A stretch of DNA of 64,000 bases, taken from NCBI GenBank assembly GCA_905178155.1, contig CAJINV010000001.1, forward strand, positions 3,983,706 to 4,047,705, written 5' to 3'. The notes below the pieces were generated by a model that saw only the letters and a program-made list of their open reading frames with translations, had not been told where the DNA came from and made no database searches. Source of the stretch: Amoebophrya sp. A120 (lineage: Eukaryota; Sar; Dinophyceae; Syndiniales; Amoebophryaceae). A program made the position numbers and the translations under genes. Positions within the stretch are counted from its first letter, which is position 1. The number at the start of each line of letters is the position of its first letter. Below are positions 11,786 through 23,041 of this stretch, piece after piece.

Positions 11786-14700
11786 ATGCCGCGCGTCGCC
11801 CCTGTGGGCGACCAGAAGTATGCGGTGAGGCGCCTGGTCGCCGAGAAGAACTCGCTTTTCTTTCCTCTGGCATTTCTGTTTGTGATGCGCATCCTCAGTG
11901 CTTTGTACGCACCGATGGACGACTGCGACGAAGTTTTCAACTACTGGGAGCCCGTCCACTACCAGATCTTTGGACACGGCCTGCAAACGTGGGAGTACAG
12001 CGAGCAATACGCCTTGCGGAGCTACGCGTATCTGCTCCTCTTCACCGTTTTTGGGCGGATCTACCACATTTCCTTCTCGGGCTTTCTGCTGCCACTACAG
12101 TTATTAGTTGGAGGAGGTTCCACGACACCTGGTGTAAATTTGAGTTTTCCCGAAGATGTAGAAGTTCAGGATCCTGGTGGTATCTCGTCGTGGTTCTTGA
12201 CAAGATCTGGCAACATCTTACCTGCACTTATTCCCGGGAAAGGAGCGGAGAATTTGACACTCGAGCAGACGCTAACACGCACGACGCTTTTTTACGCGAT
12301 TCGGATTTTTTGCGTCGCGATACCGTGTTTTCTGAGCGAGCGCTTCCTCGTGTACTCTTTGCAACGGCTGGAGGAGCGATGGGGCGGGCGGCACTGGCAG
12401 TGTCCGATTGAACAAATAGAGGTGCCAGACCCGGAGCTGGAGCGAGAGGGGGCGCAAGCGTCACGTGGCGGCATGATGACGATGGAAGTGGCCCCTGCCA
12501 GCGGGGACGAGCAGGACCTTCCCGCCAGCGGGGACGACGATGTCGACGCCGGGACCAGGCGACGGGACCGAGACGCGGACGCAAACTGGAGAGATGTCGA
12601 GGACGAGCGAACGTTGCGATCCGAGCTGCGGCACCGAGGCGGGGTGAGACCACCGCGGGCATTGGCGATGAACCAGCCGGCAACGCAGCGGCGCGACTGG
12701 TTCAAGCGGACGCCGCATCACTTGTCGGCGCACCTAGCTTGCGTCCTCGCGACCACGCCTGGGATGTTCATAGCGTCCTCCGCGATGCTGCCCAGCACCT
12801 TCTTCATGATCGGCGCAAACTTCGTCTGGGGTGCGTGGATTCGCGCGTACGCGACCTACGGGCCCTGCCGATACCTCACGGTAAGTAGAGCGCATACTCT
12901 TTTTTATCTTCTTCTTCATATCGAAGTTCTTGTGTACTATAGCTTTATCGATTCATGAAAAACAAAAGGAAAGAGATCATGTATGATCGGGGGGCACCTC
13001 GACCTCGAGATAGGTCTTGAGCTTCACGATCTTGAGTAGAGGGCGTTGATTGTTTCACTCTAAATGTAAATAGACATGTTACCACCTTCTATATCCTATT
13101 CCTGCTGTGAACTACTTCCAACTGTTTTCTACACAGCACATCCGGCACACCCGAGGCCTGAACGCTAGCCGGTGGAATTGGTGGCTTTTTGGAACTTTCG
13201 CTTCCATCGCCACGACGCTGTGGTCGGGTTGGCCCTTCGCCGCGCTCATTTTCGTCGCTTTCGCCCTCGTGTATCGTGAGAAAAAAGTGTTACAGTTACA
13301 CATTCTGTTGCAGGAGCCGCAAGACAGCCAACCTTTGTCATGCAGGAAAGGCTTGCGAGCCTCGTTTCCTACGTGTTTTCCCTTAAGATCTTTGCATTAC
13401 TGCCACACAGAGAAAATTTGTGATGCAGAAACTCCAACAAATGTGTAACTGTAACACTTTTTTCTTGTGATATCGTGGCGCTTTCGTCTAATCGAAGGCG
13501 TTTATTCCGACTCGTTTTCTATGCGGGGATCTTCGCCGCGTCGCTCGCTTATTTCGTTTCCCTGGTCGACTGGTATTTCTATGACCAGAAACCTGGGACC
13601 TTCGAGAAGCTTCCGCTGTTCAACAACATTCTGTACAACGCGCCGCAGTCTGTGAAAAGGCTGTACTTTCGCGATCATCCTGGTGGAATGCCGCCGGGCA
13701 GTGAGCTCTACGGCGTGGAACCGATGACCTTCTACGTCAAGAACCTCTTTCTGAACTTCAACACCCTGTTCATCTGTGCGGTCGCAGCGATACCCTTCGT
13801 CACCGTGCGAGGCAGATGGTTCCGGACGTGGTATTTATGCAAGGGAAGAGAGATAATCATGCTGAATGGATTCGATAATCATTCAGTGTTGGTGCGATTT
13901 TTCGACTGGTCGTTTAGAATAAAGCAATATGAAGAGCAAGCTAAGTAGTCAAGCAGCATCTTTTTTTTATAGCGGCAGAACAGAGCGTCAGCGTTGCAAC
14001 ACCGTCACCGACCTCCTGTGCAAAGTCACTCTCTTCCCCTGAAGACTAGTTTAATTCGCAGTCCAATCGAGACGAGGTGGACACGGATGCGGTGCTGTTT
14101 CTCACTGACGGGGAGATTTTCCGCCACCTGGTCGTAGGTTTGGTCGCATGGCTGGGGTTGTTGAGTATGCTACCGCACAAGGAGGAACGATTCTTGTTTC
14201 CGGTCTACCCCTTGATCTGCCTCTACGGGCTGGTATATGATTGAAGATGATGATGATGATGCAGCATATACGATGATATTTTTTCCGTAAAAATTTTGTT
14301 GATGTCAATTAGTGAGTCGCGTGTTTTGAGTTGTAACAAGTGCGTGCGCGGCGCCCCATAATTGATTCTTCATTTCTCCCAGGAAGTGAGCCAAATTGAT
14401 ATAAGTTTAAGTACAAACCAACGCAGATTGGCCTGGTATGGTTTTCGCCGAATATCAAGTCCTATTGGGTGGCTTCCGTGCCACTCTCCCTTATCCGGAT
14501 TTTCGCCATAGTTTTCTATTACTCCGACCCGATAAATCGTGTGTGGATGCGGGCACTGACGCTGTCTTACGCAAACCCTGGGAGCACGTTCTGCGTCGGT
14601 GACCAGTGGCACAAATTCCCAAGTCACTTTTTCCTCGAACCAAACGCCAGGCTGCACTTTCTGCAAACTCCGTTCGACGGAATACTGCCGGGACACTTTC

Positions 14701-15995
14701 CCCTGGCGGAAGTGAATCCGGATCTGCAGGACTTTTTAGCGGGATCAATAGCAACAGCAGCCAAAACAAACTCAACAACAGCGTCCATATTAGTGCAGGA
14801 TGAATATTCCCCTCCAGAAGGACCCGCTTCGTCAGGCGGACGACGAGCGGCCTCGTCGCCGTATTTCGCAGCCTCTGGCGCGCTCCTTTTCGACGCCTTT
14901 TCGAAACTTAAGAGCGAGCACTTGTATTCGAAGCCAAAAGTAGTGGAGACCTCTGCGTTTCAGAAACCGGACCACAAGAACAATTACAACCGAACCCCAA
15001 AGTTCAACAACCAAAACAAGGAGGAGCCGGATCGGTATGTTGGCAGGGAAAAATGCGACTTCATAATCAACGGGATCAGTAAAGCGTTGTTGCTCAGCTT
15101 TGTGAAGGAGGACGAAAATAACAACAGTGAGGCTGCTGGTAGTGAAAGTAGCCGCAAGATGCTATCAAATGTAAAAATGTCTGGGTCTGGAAGAAAGCCA
15201 CGTTTGTCATGCATATTTTGTATGTCTCATGATGCTTGTAATGCATCACCTAGCATCACAGATTTTTAGAGGGCTTCCTGATGCCTCTCCCGCATGACAA
15301 ATGACCTCTCCGCGTAGCACAAACTGGACCCCTCTTGCTGGTCATGCAATACAGATTTTTTTCGAATTCAAAGACAGCATCACAAGTTGCAACCTTCCAG
15401 ACCCAGACATTTTTACATTTGATAGATGCCGCACTACTGCCAGCCTGTCGTGGACAACAGCGCGTCCCGGTTTATGGGAGTGTCAGGTTTGAAATCGACA
15501 AAGTTGAAATAATTTGTCATTGTCATGCATAAAATGCATGACCCGCGGCACGTGTGTTGCAGAGCAGGCAAGTGAGGCCGATTGTAAGCCTGTTTGGGGT
15601 TACAGCTCGAGCTGCTAAAGTAGCATGAGAAAATCGCTCTTCTTTGCCTAAACAGCATGACGCAGTGGATTTAGGGACCACCGAAATTTGTCTTGCGCCA
15701 CTTGGAAACTGGGTTCCAATTGGCATCCATTTTATGCATGACAAATTATTTCAACTTTGTTGATTTCAACTCTGACACATCCATACGGTTCCCGTTTCGG
15801 TCCTTCTACTTTCTGCCAACAGAATCCAGCAACCCCAATGTGCAGCAAAACCTGATCCGGAAATTTTTGGAATTCCAATTTTTCTGCATCATGGCTGGCA
15901 ATGTGAAGCCACCAGCGGGGGCGGAATTGGACCCCCATACGGCGCATGTATTGAGGTACACGGCCGATGAGGAGAGACCGACCACCAGCTCGTAG
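11786..15995 (+). CDS. ALG9: ALG9: dolichol-P-mannose alpha-1,2-mannosyltransferase (GT22)
   Basis: Seven exons: 11786-12880, 13137-13274, 13472-13830, 14061-14232, 14427-15161, 15429-15486 and 15775-15995 (925 aa; human about 611). It adds alpha-1,2-mannose to the lipid-linked N-glycan precursor in the ER lumen. Family hallmarks run in order: DDCDEVFNYWEPVHY and QTWEYSEQYALRSYAY near the N-terminus (exon 1), GWPFAALI (exon 2), VDWYFYD, LYGVEPMTFYVKN and LNFN (exon 3), PHKEERFLFPVYPLICL (exon 4), GDQWHKFPSHFFLEPNARL and NKEEPDRY (exon 5), QPVVDNSASRF and FRSFYFLP (exons 6-7). Multiple membrane segments are evident. Extra length comes from hydrophilic inserts at about 12361-12700 and 14740-14990. 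Introns 2, 5 and 6 are introners; intron 3 needs a one-base shift; introns 1 and 4 are GT-AG. Confidence 0.9.
13275..13471 (+). mobile_element. Introner element, family E (197 bp), intron 2 of ALG9
   Basis: Perfect 24-bp terminal inverted repeats: 13279-13302 (begins AGAAAAAAGTGTTACAG) and 13442-13465 (exact complement). TATCGTG occurs on both sides (13272-13278 and 13471-13477). The ALG9 frame is continuous when TAT (ending 13274) joins ATC (13472), a non-GT-AG junction. Confidence 0.85.
15162..15428 (+). mobile_element. Introner element, family B (267 bp), intron 5 of ALG9
   Basis: Ends are CTATCAAATGTAAAAATGTC at the left and its exact complement at 15406-15425, with ATG direct repeats (15159-15161 and 15426-15428). 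The inverted repeats continue through TGGGTCTGGAAG. Removing the element plus one ATG joins RKM to PHYCQP in frame. A relative sits at 40422 in opposite internal orientation. Confidence 0.85.
15487..15774 (+). mobile_element. Introner element, family F (288 bp), intron 6 of ALG9
   Basis: The left end GTTTGAAATCGACAAAGTTG and the following AAATAATTTGTCATG pair with a near-perfect complement at about 15736-15773. GTGTCAG/CTGACAC extend the pairing into the flanks. GT at the 5' side but TG at the 3' side; joining TCA-G to AC-ACA restores the frame (VSDTSIRF). Only 58 bases of exon separate it from the previous introner. Confidence 0.8.
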
Positions 15996-16846
15996 GTCCA
16001 ATTCATTATTGATGGATCATTGCAAACGCAAAGCAGAGCAGCAATTATAGCAAGAAATGGAATTGCGTAGAAGTTGTCGTGAAGATACCCTCTTCGTCCT
16101 GTTAACCTGTCGCGCATGATAAAAGACGATGAGAAAAAAAAAATAGGACGAAAAGGCGCTGCTTGTAGCACTTTTGTGCGAGAAACTTGCTGTACCTAAA
16201 CACGATGAGCACGTAGACGGTGTTCTAATGAGCCGGCATGTTATTGCAGATCACCGGTCGACGTTACAGCACTAGGACCTGTTTGGGATCCCAAAATCAA
16301 AAACAAGATCGAACGCAACTCATCGTCACTTCTACTCCATCTTTCAATCATGAACATCATGTGAGATGCAAGATCTTGAAATAAAAGTAAGTACGAGTAG
16401 ATTAACATCGAAACGAAGATCACAAGTATTCATGTATTGTGCACTAGATTGTGTCGCTGGAAGCAGGTCCAGCTCGAGCGTAAAGAAAAATTGTATTGAT
16501 ATGGTGGGGCGACTAGTTGAAGATCCGATAACGATCCCTCTTGTTTACGTTCTCACCCGGCACATCAAAGTGGATCGGAGACACAGCTAGCAGGATTTTT
16601 AGTGCCATCGGACGATGACGAGACTAACATCAACAACAGCGACCTTCGGGGCGATGGAAATGGTGGGAAGACGTGATGAAACAAGAGTAAAAGAAAGTCA
16701 CCTCCTTGTCCTTTCATCATCTTTGTTCCGTTTCATCATTAGATTTTCTTACTCCTAGAAGACCGCGATACAACAAATTCAACTTAGCTTGGTCTGTACA
16801 ACGATTTCTTTACCTTCTATCAGCGACTGCTCTTCCTATCCAAAAA
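15996..16846. other. Intergenic region between ALG9 and the RPC7-like gene
   Basis: Stop-rich in all frames. The frame of the next gene is open back to 16706 but has no ATG before 16847, so its start is placed there. No repeat was seen. Confidence 0.5.
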
Positions 16847-18007
16847 ATGGGCGGCGGTAAAGGGAAAGGCAAGGGCAAGGGAAAGCGGTTTTTCGACCGC
16901 AGCCAGCTGCCGCGGTCGGATAAGAATGGAAAGGGTATGCCCTTGTATCCTCCGGACGCGGACATGCGCGAGGTGCTCGAACAGCACCTGTACCGCGAGA
17001 GTGACCCGTTGCTGGACGTGAAGCTGCACCACCACTTCGTCCCAAACCGGCCACAGTTGAACCTCCTGAACCAACAGCGGACTTTCATGCAGAAGAATTT
17101 CAGCGGCACCGGAGATCAGGGAAGTGCAAAGCACTGGCGGGCGAGCGGGACAACGGCGGGAGACAGTAGCAGCAGCACAAACAGCACGGCGATTAATATC
17201 CCAAGCTGTTCGAATGGCGCGCCGATGGGCGGTCTGTTTAACCAGACGGAGCTGGCAGCTCTGGCCCGGGCTGCGCACGAACAGGTATTGGAGCAAAAAG
17301 CTAGAAAATTAGCAATGTCAACGAAAGCAGGAGCTCCAGCGAAATTAGGGACTACAAATAAGACGACCAGTGACCAACAACAGAAACAAGGATTGAAATC
17401 AACCAAAATGGAAATAAACAAAAGCAAGCTGACTTCAAGCAACAAACGACGTCGCAAGGACAGTGCGAGCAGCGAGGACGGAGCGCACCACGAATCTGCC
17501 GATAGCGACGACGCAGCCGGCCAGGATGACGACGACGTGGACGACGAAGATGAAAATCAAAATGAAAACTCAGCACTGATTCCGAAGCACGTTAACCCGC
17601 AGAACTATTTCGAAGCGATGCGACTTCAAAATCTCGTCGTCGGTGCGGAATATTTTCCGGCAGAGCTTGTCGACCCGCAATTGCACCACACATCCTCACG
17701 CAAACAAACAAGTACGAAGAAGCGAAAGAAGGATCTCCAAGAGGCGGCAGGAACCGACGACGATGGCGACGACAACGAAGATGATCTCTCTGAGGATGAG
17801 GACGAAAAGTCCGGCAACGAGCAGGACGATGCAAACCGGTCGGAAAAAGACGAGGACGAGAACTCGGACGCCGAGAATCTGAGCGAAAACGCGGACGACG
17901 GCGACGAGTTCTTTGGGGACGAAGACTACCTGGACGGCTTCGCCGACGCGGACGCAAACGATTTTGGAGAGGTGGAAGAGGGCGGGGGCAACGCTTACGA
18001 GGACTAG
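16847..18007 (+). CDS. Acidic nuclear-type protein, possible RNA polymerase III subunit RPC7/RPC31
   Basis: Single exon, 386 aa. The N-terminus is a Gly/Lys repeat (MGGGKGKGKGKGK) followed by PLYPPDADM. The middle is Ser/Thr/Lys-rich with a basic KRRRKD cluster. The last 130 residues are strongly acidic and end DEDYLDGFADADANDFGE plus an acidic tail. A Gly/basic start, a short hydrophobic-proline motif and a D/E-rich C-terminus with spaced Tyr/Phe before DFG is the layout of RPC7 (POLR3G)/RPC31, which links Pol III core to the initiation trimer. The resemblance is compositional and weak, so another acidic nuclear protein is possible. The start is the ATG after CAAAAA, the first methionine in frame. 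Confidence 0.4.
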   Translation: MGGGKGKGKGKGKRFFDRSQLPRSDKNGKGMPLYPPDADMREVLEQHLYRESDPLLDVKLHHHFVPNRPQLNLLNQQRTFMQKNFSGTGDQGSAKHWRASGTTAGDSSSSTNSTAINIPSCSNGAPMGGLFNQTELAALARAAHEQVLEQKARKLAMSTKAGAPAKLGTTNKTTSDQQQKQGLKSTKMEINKSKLTSSNKRRRKDSASSEDGAHHESADSDDAAGQDDDDVDDEDENQNENSALIPKHVNPQNYFEAMRLQNLVVGAEYFPAELVDPQLHHTSSRKQTSTKKRKKDLQEAAGTDDDGDDNEDDLSEDEDEKSGNEQDDANRSEKDEDENSDAENLSENADDGDEFFGDEDYLDGFADADANDFGEVEEGGGNAYED

Positions 18008-18751
18008 AGGACAAACGGACGGACGAAGGTGTTGCTTCACGAAGACAGTTGTCTATACTTGCATGTCCATGTTATTTCCTTTGGCGACAATGTTTGTTCT
18101 CACATTTACTTGAGCGCAATGATAAGCTTGAGCACCACGCAAAAGCAATAAATACAGCAACACTGGTGCTGGCTTGACCACACCGCAAGAAACAATTGCA
18201 GGCCCATGCCATTGATTGATTGACGTCATAGATGAAGTGTTCGACTTCGAACGGTCAAACCACATCTCAACAAATACCAAACCTTCACGTTGACCTTCGC
18301 TGGTGTTGTGTCGTCAACCTTTTCGTATTCCTCGTAATCGTTGTCGTCTCAGACAGAAGGCATGTGCCAAGCATCTGTTGAGAAAGCTGGAGCTCTTGTG
18401 TGTCTCTTCTTCGGTCTTGACGAAGAGGATCTCGATCTCCCAGCCGATCCACTCAATTCGTCCGGTAAAATCGGACAGCAGAAGCAGAGTGCTACTGCTA
18501 CTCTAGAGGACATTGTCGACCAGTCACACTCTGAGCGAGGACAAGAGAGTGCGGCTTAGCGAGGCTTTTATGTGTTGGGAGATACAAAGGAACCGAATAC
18601 AGTAGACCGAGTATTGTCTCTGCTGCTCGCTCGGGTGGCGTGGCCGCAACGAGCACGAGGCGGCCGTCGTGTTGTTTTTGATTCTTTTTAGTTCTTTTAG
18701 TGTCGTAGTTTCTCGTTCGCAGAAGTAAAACAGGGAGATAGGTGGAAAAAA
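18008..18751. other. Intergenic region, no supported gene
   Basis: A frame at 18341-18559 (hydrophilic, ending QESAA) has mildly coding-like composition but no splice partner or family match. Otherwise nothing was recognised. Confidence 0.35.
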
Positions 18752-19519
18752 ATGGTGCGGATTTTGGAAACTATCGGTTGGCAGGAAGTGAAAACCGAAG
18801 TGGGCAAGTACTACTGGTGCGAAAAAGAAGAAAGGTGTCAGTCAAAACCGCCACTGTACGAAGTTCTTGGCCTGCTCTCCGCGCCGAGCTCGGATGGAGC
18901 ACACACAAGACACCAGATATTCAAAGCGTATAAAAAATGTAGGCCACGGTGTGTGTAGTATGCCTTTTGAGCAGTTGCAGTTCAACTTGAATTTTAATGC
19001 TCGATGAAAATCAAAATATAAATAGCTCGAGCTCCTGACACACAGGCAACATGACGATGTGTATTAGAATTGATGCTGTTGCCTGCGTTTTTAACTTTAC
19101 CCGAAAGGAAACTGGCAACTTAAACTTTCAGATACCAAGAGAAGCTAGCTGAATTTGGGGAGGATACAGGGTCGAAGGATCTGCTGCTAGAAGCCTACAC
19201 AACCCTCACAGACGTCGAAGCCAGAGCAGTTTACGATTGCAGTATTTTTCTTTGCGTCGTCTTCGAGGATTCACGACTCAGATAAATAGTGATACATACT
19301 TAGATTGTTGCTGATGCATCACGCTTGATACTGAAAGAACGAGAAGTGCGTCAAAGCTGAATGCAACAAAGGAAGATTCAAAACGAAAAATAAGGCACAA
19401 CGTCGGAAGCCGCACGGAATGCCGCGGCAGGCTTGACCGCTCGCCACCTGAGCACGATAAAATGCGAACCGATCTACGTACCCCCCGAAGAGACGCCCGC
19501 ACCTGAGGAGGGTGGATAG
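18752..19519 (+). CDS. Small J-domain protein lacking the HPD motif
   Basis: Three exons: 18752-18948, 19132-19241 and 19395-19519 (143 aa), all GT-AG with matching phases. The J-domain is split over exons 1 and 2: PPLYEVLGLLSAP (helix I), HQIFKAYKK (helix II), then LLLEAYTTLTDVEARAVYD (helices III-IV). Where HPD should follow helix II the sequence reads CRPRYQEK, so it should not stimulate Hsp70 ATPase in the usual way. Exon 3 ends with a Pro/Glu-rich tail (VPPEETPAPEEGG). J-like proteins without HPD are known as regulatory or import-motor partners; the specific role is unknown. The short size and absence of other domains rule out a classic DnaJ. Confidence 0.6.
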
Positions 19520-20597
19520 GGTTTTCAAACTGATGTTTGCCATGATGAGACGGTGTCTATGCCTTCGCCTACCTCCTCCCATGGTTCATCTTCAGAGTCA
19601 GAGACATGGCCATGGGTAGAAGCAAAACGAAGCTAGCCAATGTCGGTTTACAGTGCGCATTCCGCATAGTTGTAGCTACTTGCGATATATAGGACATCAT
19701 CCTGGTGCTGGTCCTGCCACTGCCTATATCAGAGTCTGTCTCGTCTCTGGTGCAGATCCAGCATTTGCGCATGACAGGACGCATCAACATTATTTGATGA
19801 TGTTCCGTGGTGCGTTGACTGGAATCATGACTGGTGTTCATCGGTTGTAGTACAAATGCATTCGTCCAGCTGAAGCTGAAGAAGTTTCTGGCAATTGGCA
19901 AAGTTAAAGTCGACGTGCTGCTGTTGGCCGAGTCTAGTTTCATAGAAGAGCCAAAAAAATTGGAAAAAGCTTGAAGCTAGATAGGAGCGAATGTTCGGAC
20001 GAATCTGGTATATTAGCCCATGCACAGGAAAGTCGGTCCTCGCTCGTCGTCCACATCACCAGGAATTTAAAGAAAAGACTTGTAGAAGAAGTACGTCCTG
20101 AAGCACCACTGAGCTGCATACTGCTTACAACTTATTTCACCGGACTGTAGTTGATGTCGTTGAGAGATTTATTCGCTTTGCTCTCTGTCTCGTTCCTCGG
20201 ACCTCGTTTCAATGCGATAGTTGCAAGTTTTAGTGCCTATTTTAGAAAATTATCATTCCACTATTTGAAGACCAAATACAGGTCCACCATTTTGCAACCA
20301 CCACCAGCACCACAACTTCCCCCCTACTATTTTTCTTCCCGCGTATTTGCTGCTTTGTTGCCTTTGTTTCTGCCTTTTTGGAGGACGTTTACCTTTACGA
20401 CGAGCAGCCGCGTTTTGTACACTATTTATCCCCCCCGACCAGCTACACTAGTACCTCCTCATCTTGCTGTCGAATTATTTCTTTGAAGAAAGGCCATTAG
20501 TTTTGTTGAAAATCGAAATCCTCGAGTCTGGCAGAAACAAAAAAATCGTAACCGATTCGTTTTGAACGTGTAAGAAAGAGAGATATACGCACCGAAA
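19520..20597. other. Intergenic region upstream of ATG8
   Basis: No frame on either strand looks coding; the pyrimidine-rich stretch around 20300-20460 probably belongs to the ATG8 upstream region. Confidence 0.5.
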
Positions 20598-21160
20598 ATG
20601 GCTTCGGTGCAGAAGGAATCCACATTTGAGAAGCGATCCGCCGAGGCAAGGCGCATCCTTGCCAAGTACCCGGATCGCATTCCAGTTATCTGCGAGAAGG
20701 CGGCGCGGTCAGACCTCCCAGATATCGACAAGAAGAAGTTTTTGGTACTACTCATACTCTAGTTTCTTCTCTATGTTGCTGACCGGATTGGAGCTTTTTT
20801 TAGTTTTTACTGACGAAGAAGTACATCATGCAGGGAGGAGCTGGATGAACTTCAACATCAAAACATACTAAACAACAATTCTGTATCGAGATTTCTGAAA
20901 CAACTTTCTGTCACCTCGCAAAACCAACACGACAGGTTCCGGATACGATGCTCTGCGGGCAGTTTAAGTATATCATCCACAAGCACATCAATCAATGCGC
21001 TACTGCGGGGAGCCAAATCAGTGCGGACCAGACAATCTACCTTTTCGTGAACAACACCTCGCCAAAAACGGGGGCGCTGATGAGCGAAATCTACGACTCC
21101 TACAAAGCAGACGATGGTTTTCTCTACATCACCTATTCGGCGGAAAACACGCTAGGGTAG
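20598..21160 (+). CDS. ATG8: Autophagy ubiquitin-like protein ATG8 (LC3/GABARAP family)
   Basis: Two exons, 20598-20744 and 20936-21160, joined phase 0 by a GT-AG intron (123 aa, usual family length). Exon 1 holds [20 protein letters not shown] and [11 protein letters not shown]; exon 2 holds [26 protein letters not shown] and [15 protein letters not shown]. The protein is conjugated to phosphatidylethanolamine through a C-terminal glycine by ATG7/ATG3. The reading frame stops directly after that glycine, so no ATG4 pro-peptide needs removal, as in apicomplexan ATG8. In those relatives ATG8 also acts at the plastid; whether that holds here is unknown. Confidence 0.93.
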
Positions 21161-23041
21161 AAGAGAGGACGGGGAGGTTGATGGAGAGAGAAAAATGGGA
21201 ACAAGAACTTCTAGCACCACGCGTTTGATGTTCGAAACAAAAATTTTGAAAGGAACAACTAAAAACACACAGAAAGGAAGTAGATGTAGAGCAACATCCT
21301 CAAGAAGGATCGAAACCAGGACCGACCGCAATAATACTCAGTCTCTATGAAAATGAAGTCAAGTCGTAGTGGGAGACCGCTGCTGCAGCTGCGGGAAGGC
21401 AGTGCCAATGTGCTGGGAGAAGTGAAACTGCGCAGACAAGCAGATGGAAAACGGTCTGCTGCATTTTGCTCGCACCCATCGATCTGGCTCGCATTTCTCG
21501 AAGTAGTAGTTTCAGCAAGTAGCGGGCGCAAAAAAGCGACGCTGTGAACAATTCTCGTGCGCAAACGCTGATAGCTTAAGCTTGTCGAAAAACTTCATTT
21601 TTTGATTTTTTGAAAATAAATCCGAAAGATGGGTGGAGGGCGAAGGACCACTGCCACATGAGGTCGAGGGCAATGTTACGTGTCGATCTCTACAACATCG
21701 GGATCGTGTCTCAGATCTTCTGGTAGTTTAATTGATAGTTGGGGTGCATGACTGACAAGCAGCATTCTTTTTTGGATCCTATTTCATAGGCCTAAAACTT
21801 TGCAACCGCACCACCGTAAAAATAATCACGAAGTTATGAAGATCCGGATCTCGTCTTCCCTGTGACTTGAGTATTCACAGACAAAACAACTACGTTTTAT
21901 CGCACTACAACTTTTGTTTTTACGAGCTGGAGAACCCTGTGTTTGCGCAAAAGAGCGTCACGCTTGCCTCACTTCCTCGCCGCTTGTTTGCAGGAAATTC
22001 CCTGTTTACTATCATATTTTTACACAGATTGATAGTAGTTAGAAGCCAGTCGCCTGGTGCTTTGACAGCCGTGCTTTTTCCACTATCACACCAATGAATG
22101 TACAAAAGCTTTCGCCACCTGGTGCTGGTTTTCCTTGCCTATTTTTAGGTACCTTCAATTTTAGAACTACTACATGAAATCTACTACGATGGTGTTGCCT
22201 ACTCCTACCGTGAGCCTACTGATCACTGGTATTGGAGCTCTTGTTGTGCAAGCCAACCGCTCCTCCGTTGCACGGAGTTATTTTTTAAGTTTGTGCTCCT
22301 GGTATACTTGTTGTGACAAAAAAGATTATCGCAGAGCAAAGTCATTGCCTTGCCTACAGGATAGAACCCTGTCGCGTGTAGTTTTCCAATGAATTTTTTT
22401 ACAGACGTTCGGCAAAAGTATACAAATACGTGGCGACGTGACTACGACCACCAGAAGGAAAAGTTGCCTTGTTTGGCGCTGATCCGAATGGAATTTGTAG
22501 TAAATGTGTTGCGACGACGACGAGCAGACAATCTCCTGATAACTTGGACGTTGAAGTTGATCCTGTTTGGTCTTAAAGAGTGCCTGATAGTAGGGCCACA
22601 AAGAGAAGGATCGAAGGGTAGCGGCCGCAATGACCGAGAAGTGGTTCATGAGCATGAAGATCAAAAAAGGCTAAGGCTTCAAGAACCGCCGGAAGTGTTA
22701 TGATCTGTTAGCTCTACTTGTTAAGGTCGTGACCGTGTCGTCTCTTGTCGGTAGTTTGCCAGCGCCAGCCAGCATAGTGCTATTACGTTGTTTCGCAATC
22801 ACAGTTCAGACACATATTAGTATTACAAAGACTCGCCACTGCTGTTGCATGTGGTTGTGCCTTAAATATCTTCGCCACGACGACATAAATACCACCTTAA
22901 CCACCTGCACCAAACAATAATCACGATTTCGATGAGGTCGCGCCGTAGTTTGAAATTCTCTCCAAAGACGAGCATCAATGCCGCACATGCAGTCCTTTGT
23001 AGAAGCTCCCTGAAGATTTTACGATCCTGAAACTAAAGATA
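21161..23041. other. 1.9-kb intergenic region
   Basis: Several short frames on both strands, none with recognisable domains or good splice context. No repeat element was identified. Confidence 0.45.

Noticed and set aside
22389-22703. 104-codon frame in the gap before NAXE
   Set aside because: No domain, no splice context, and basic random-like composition.
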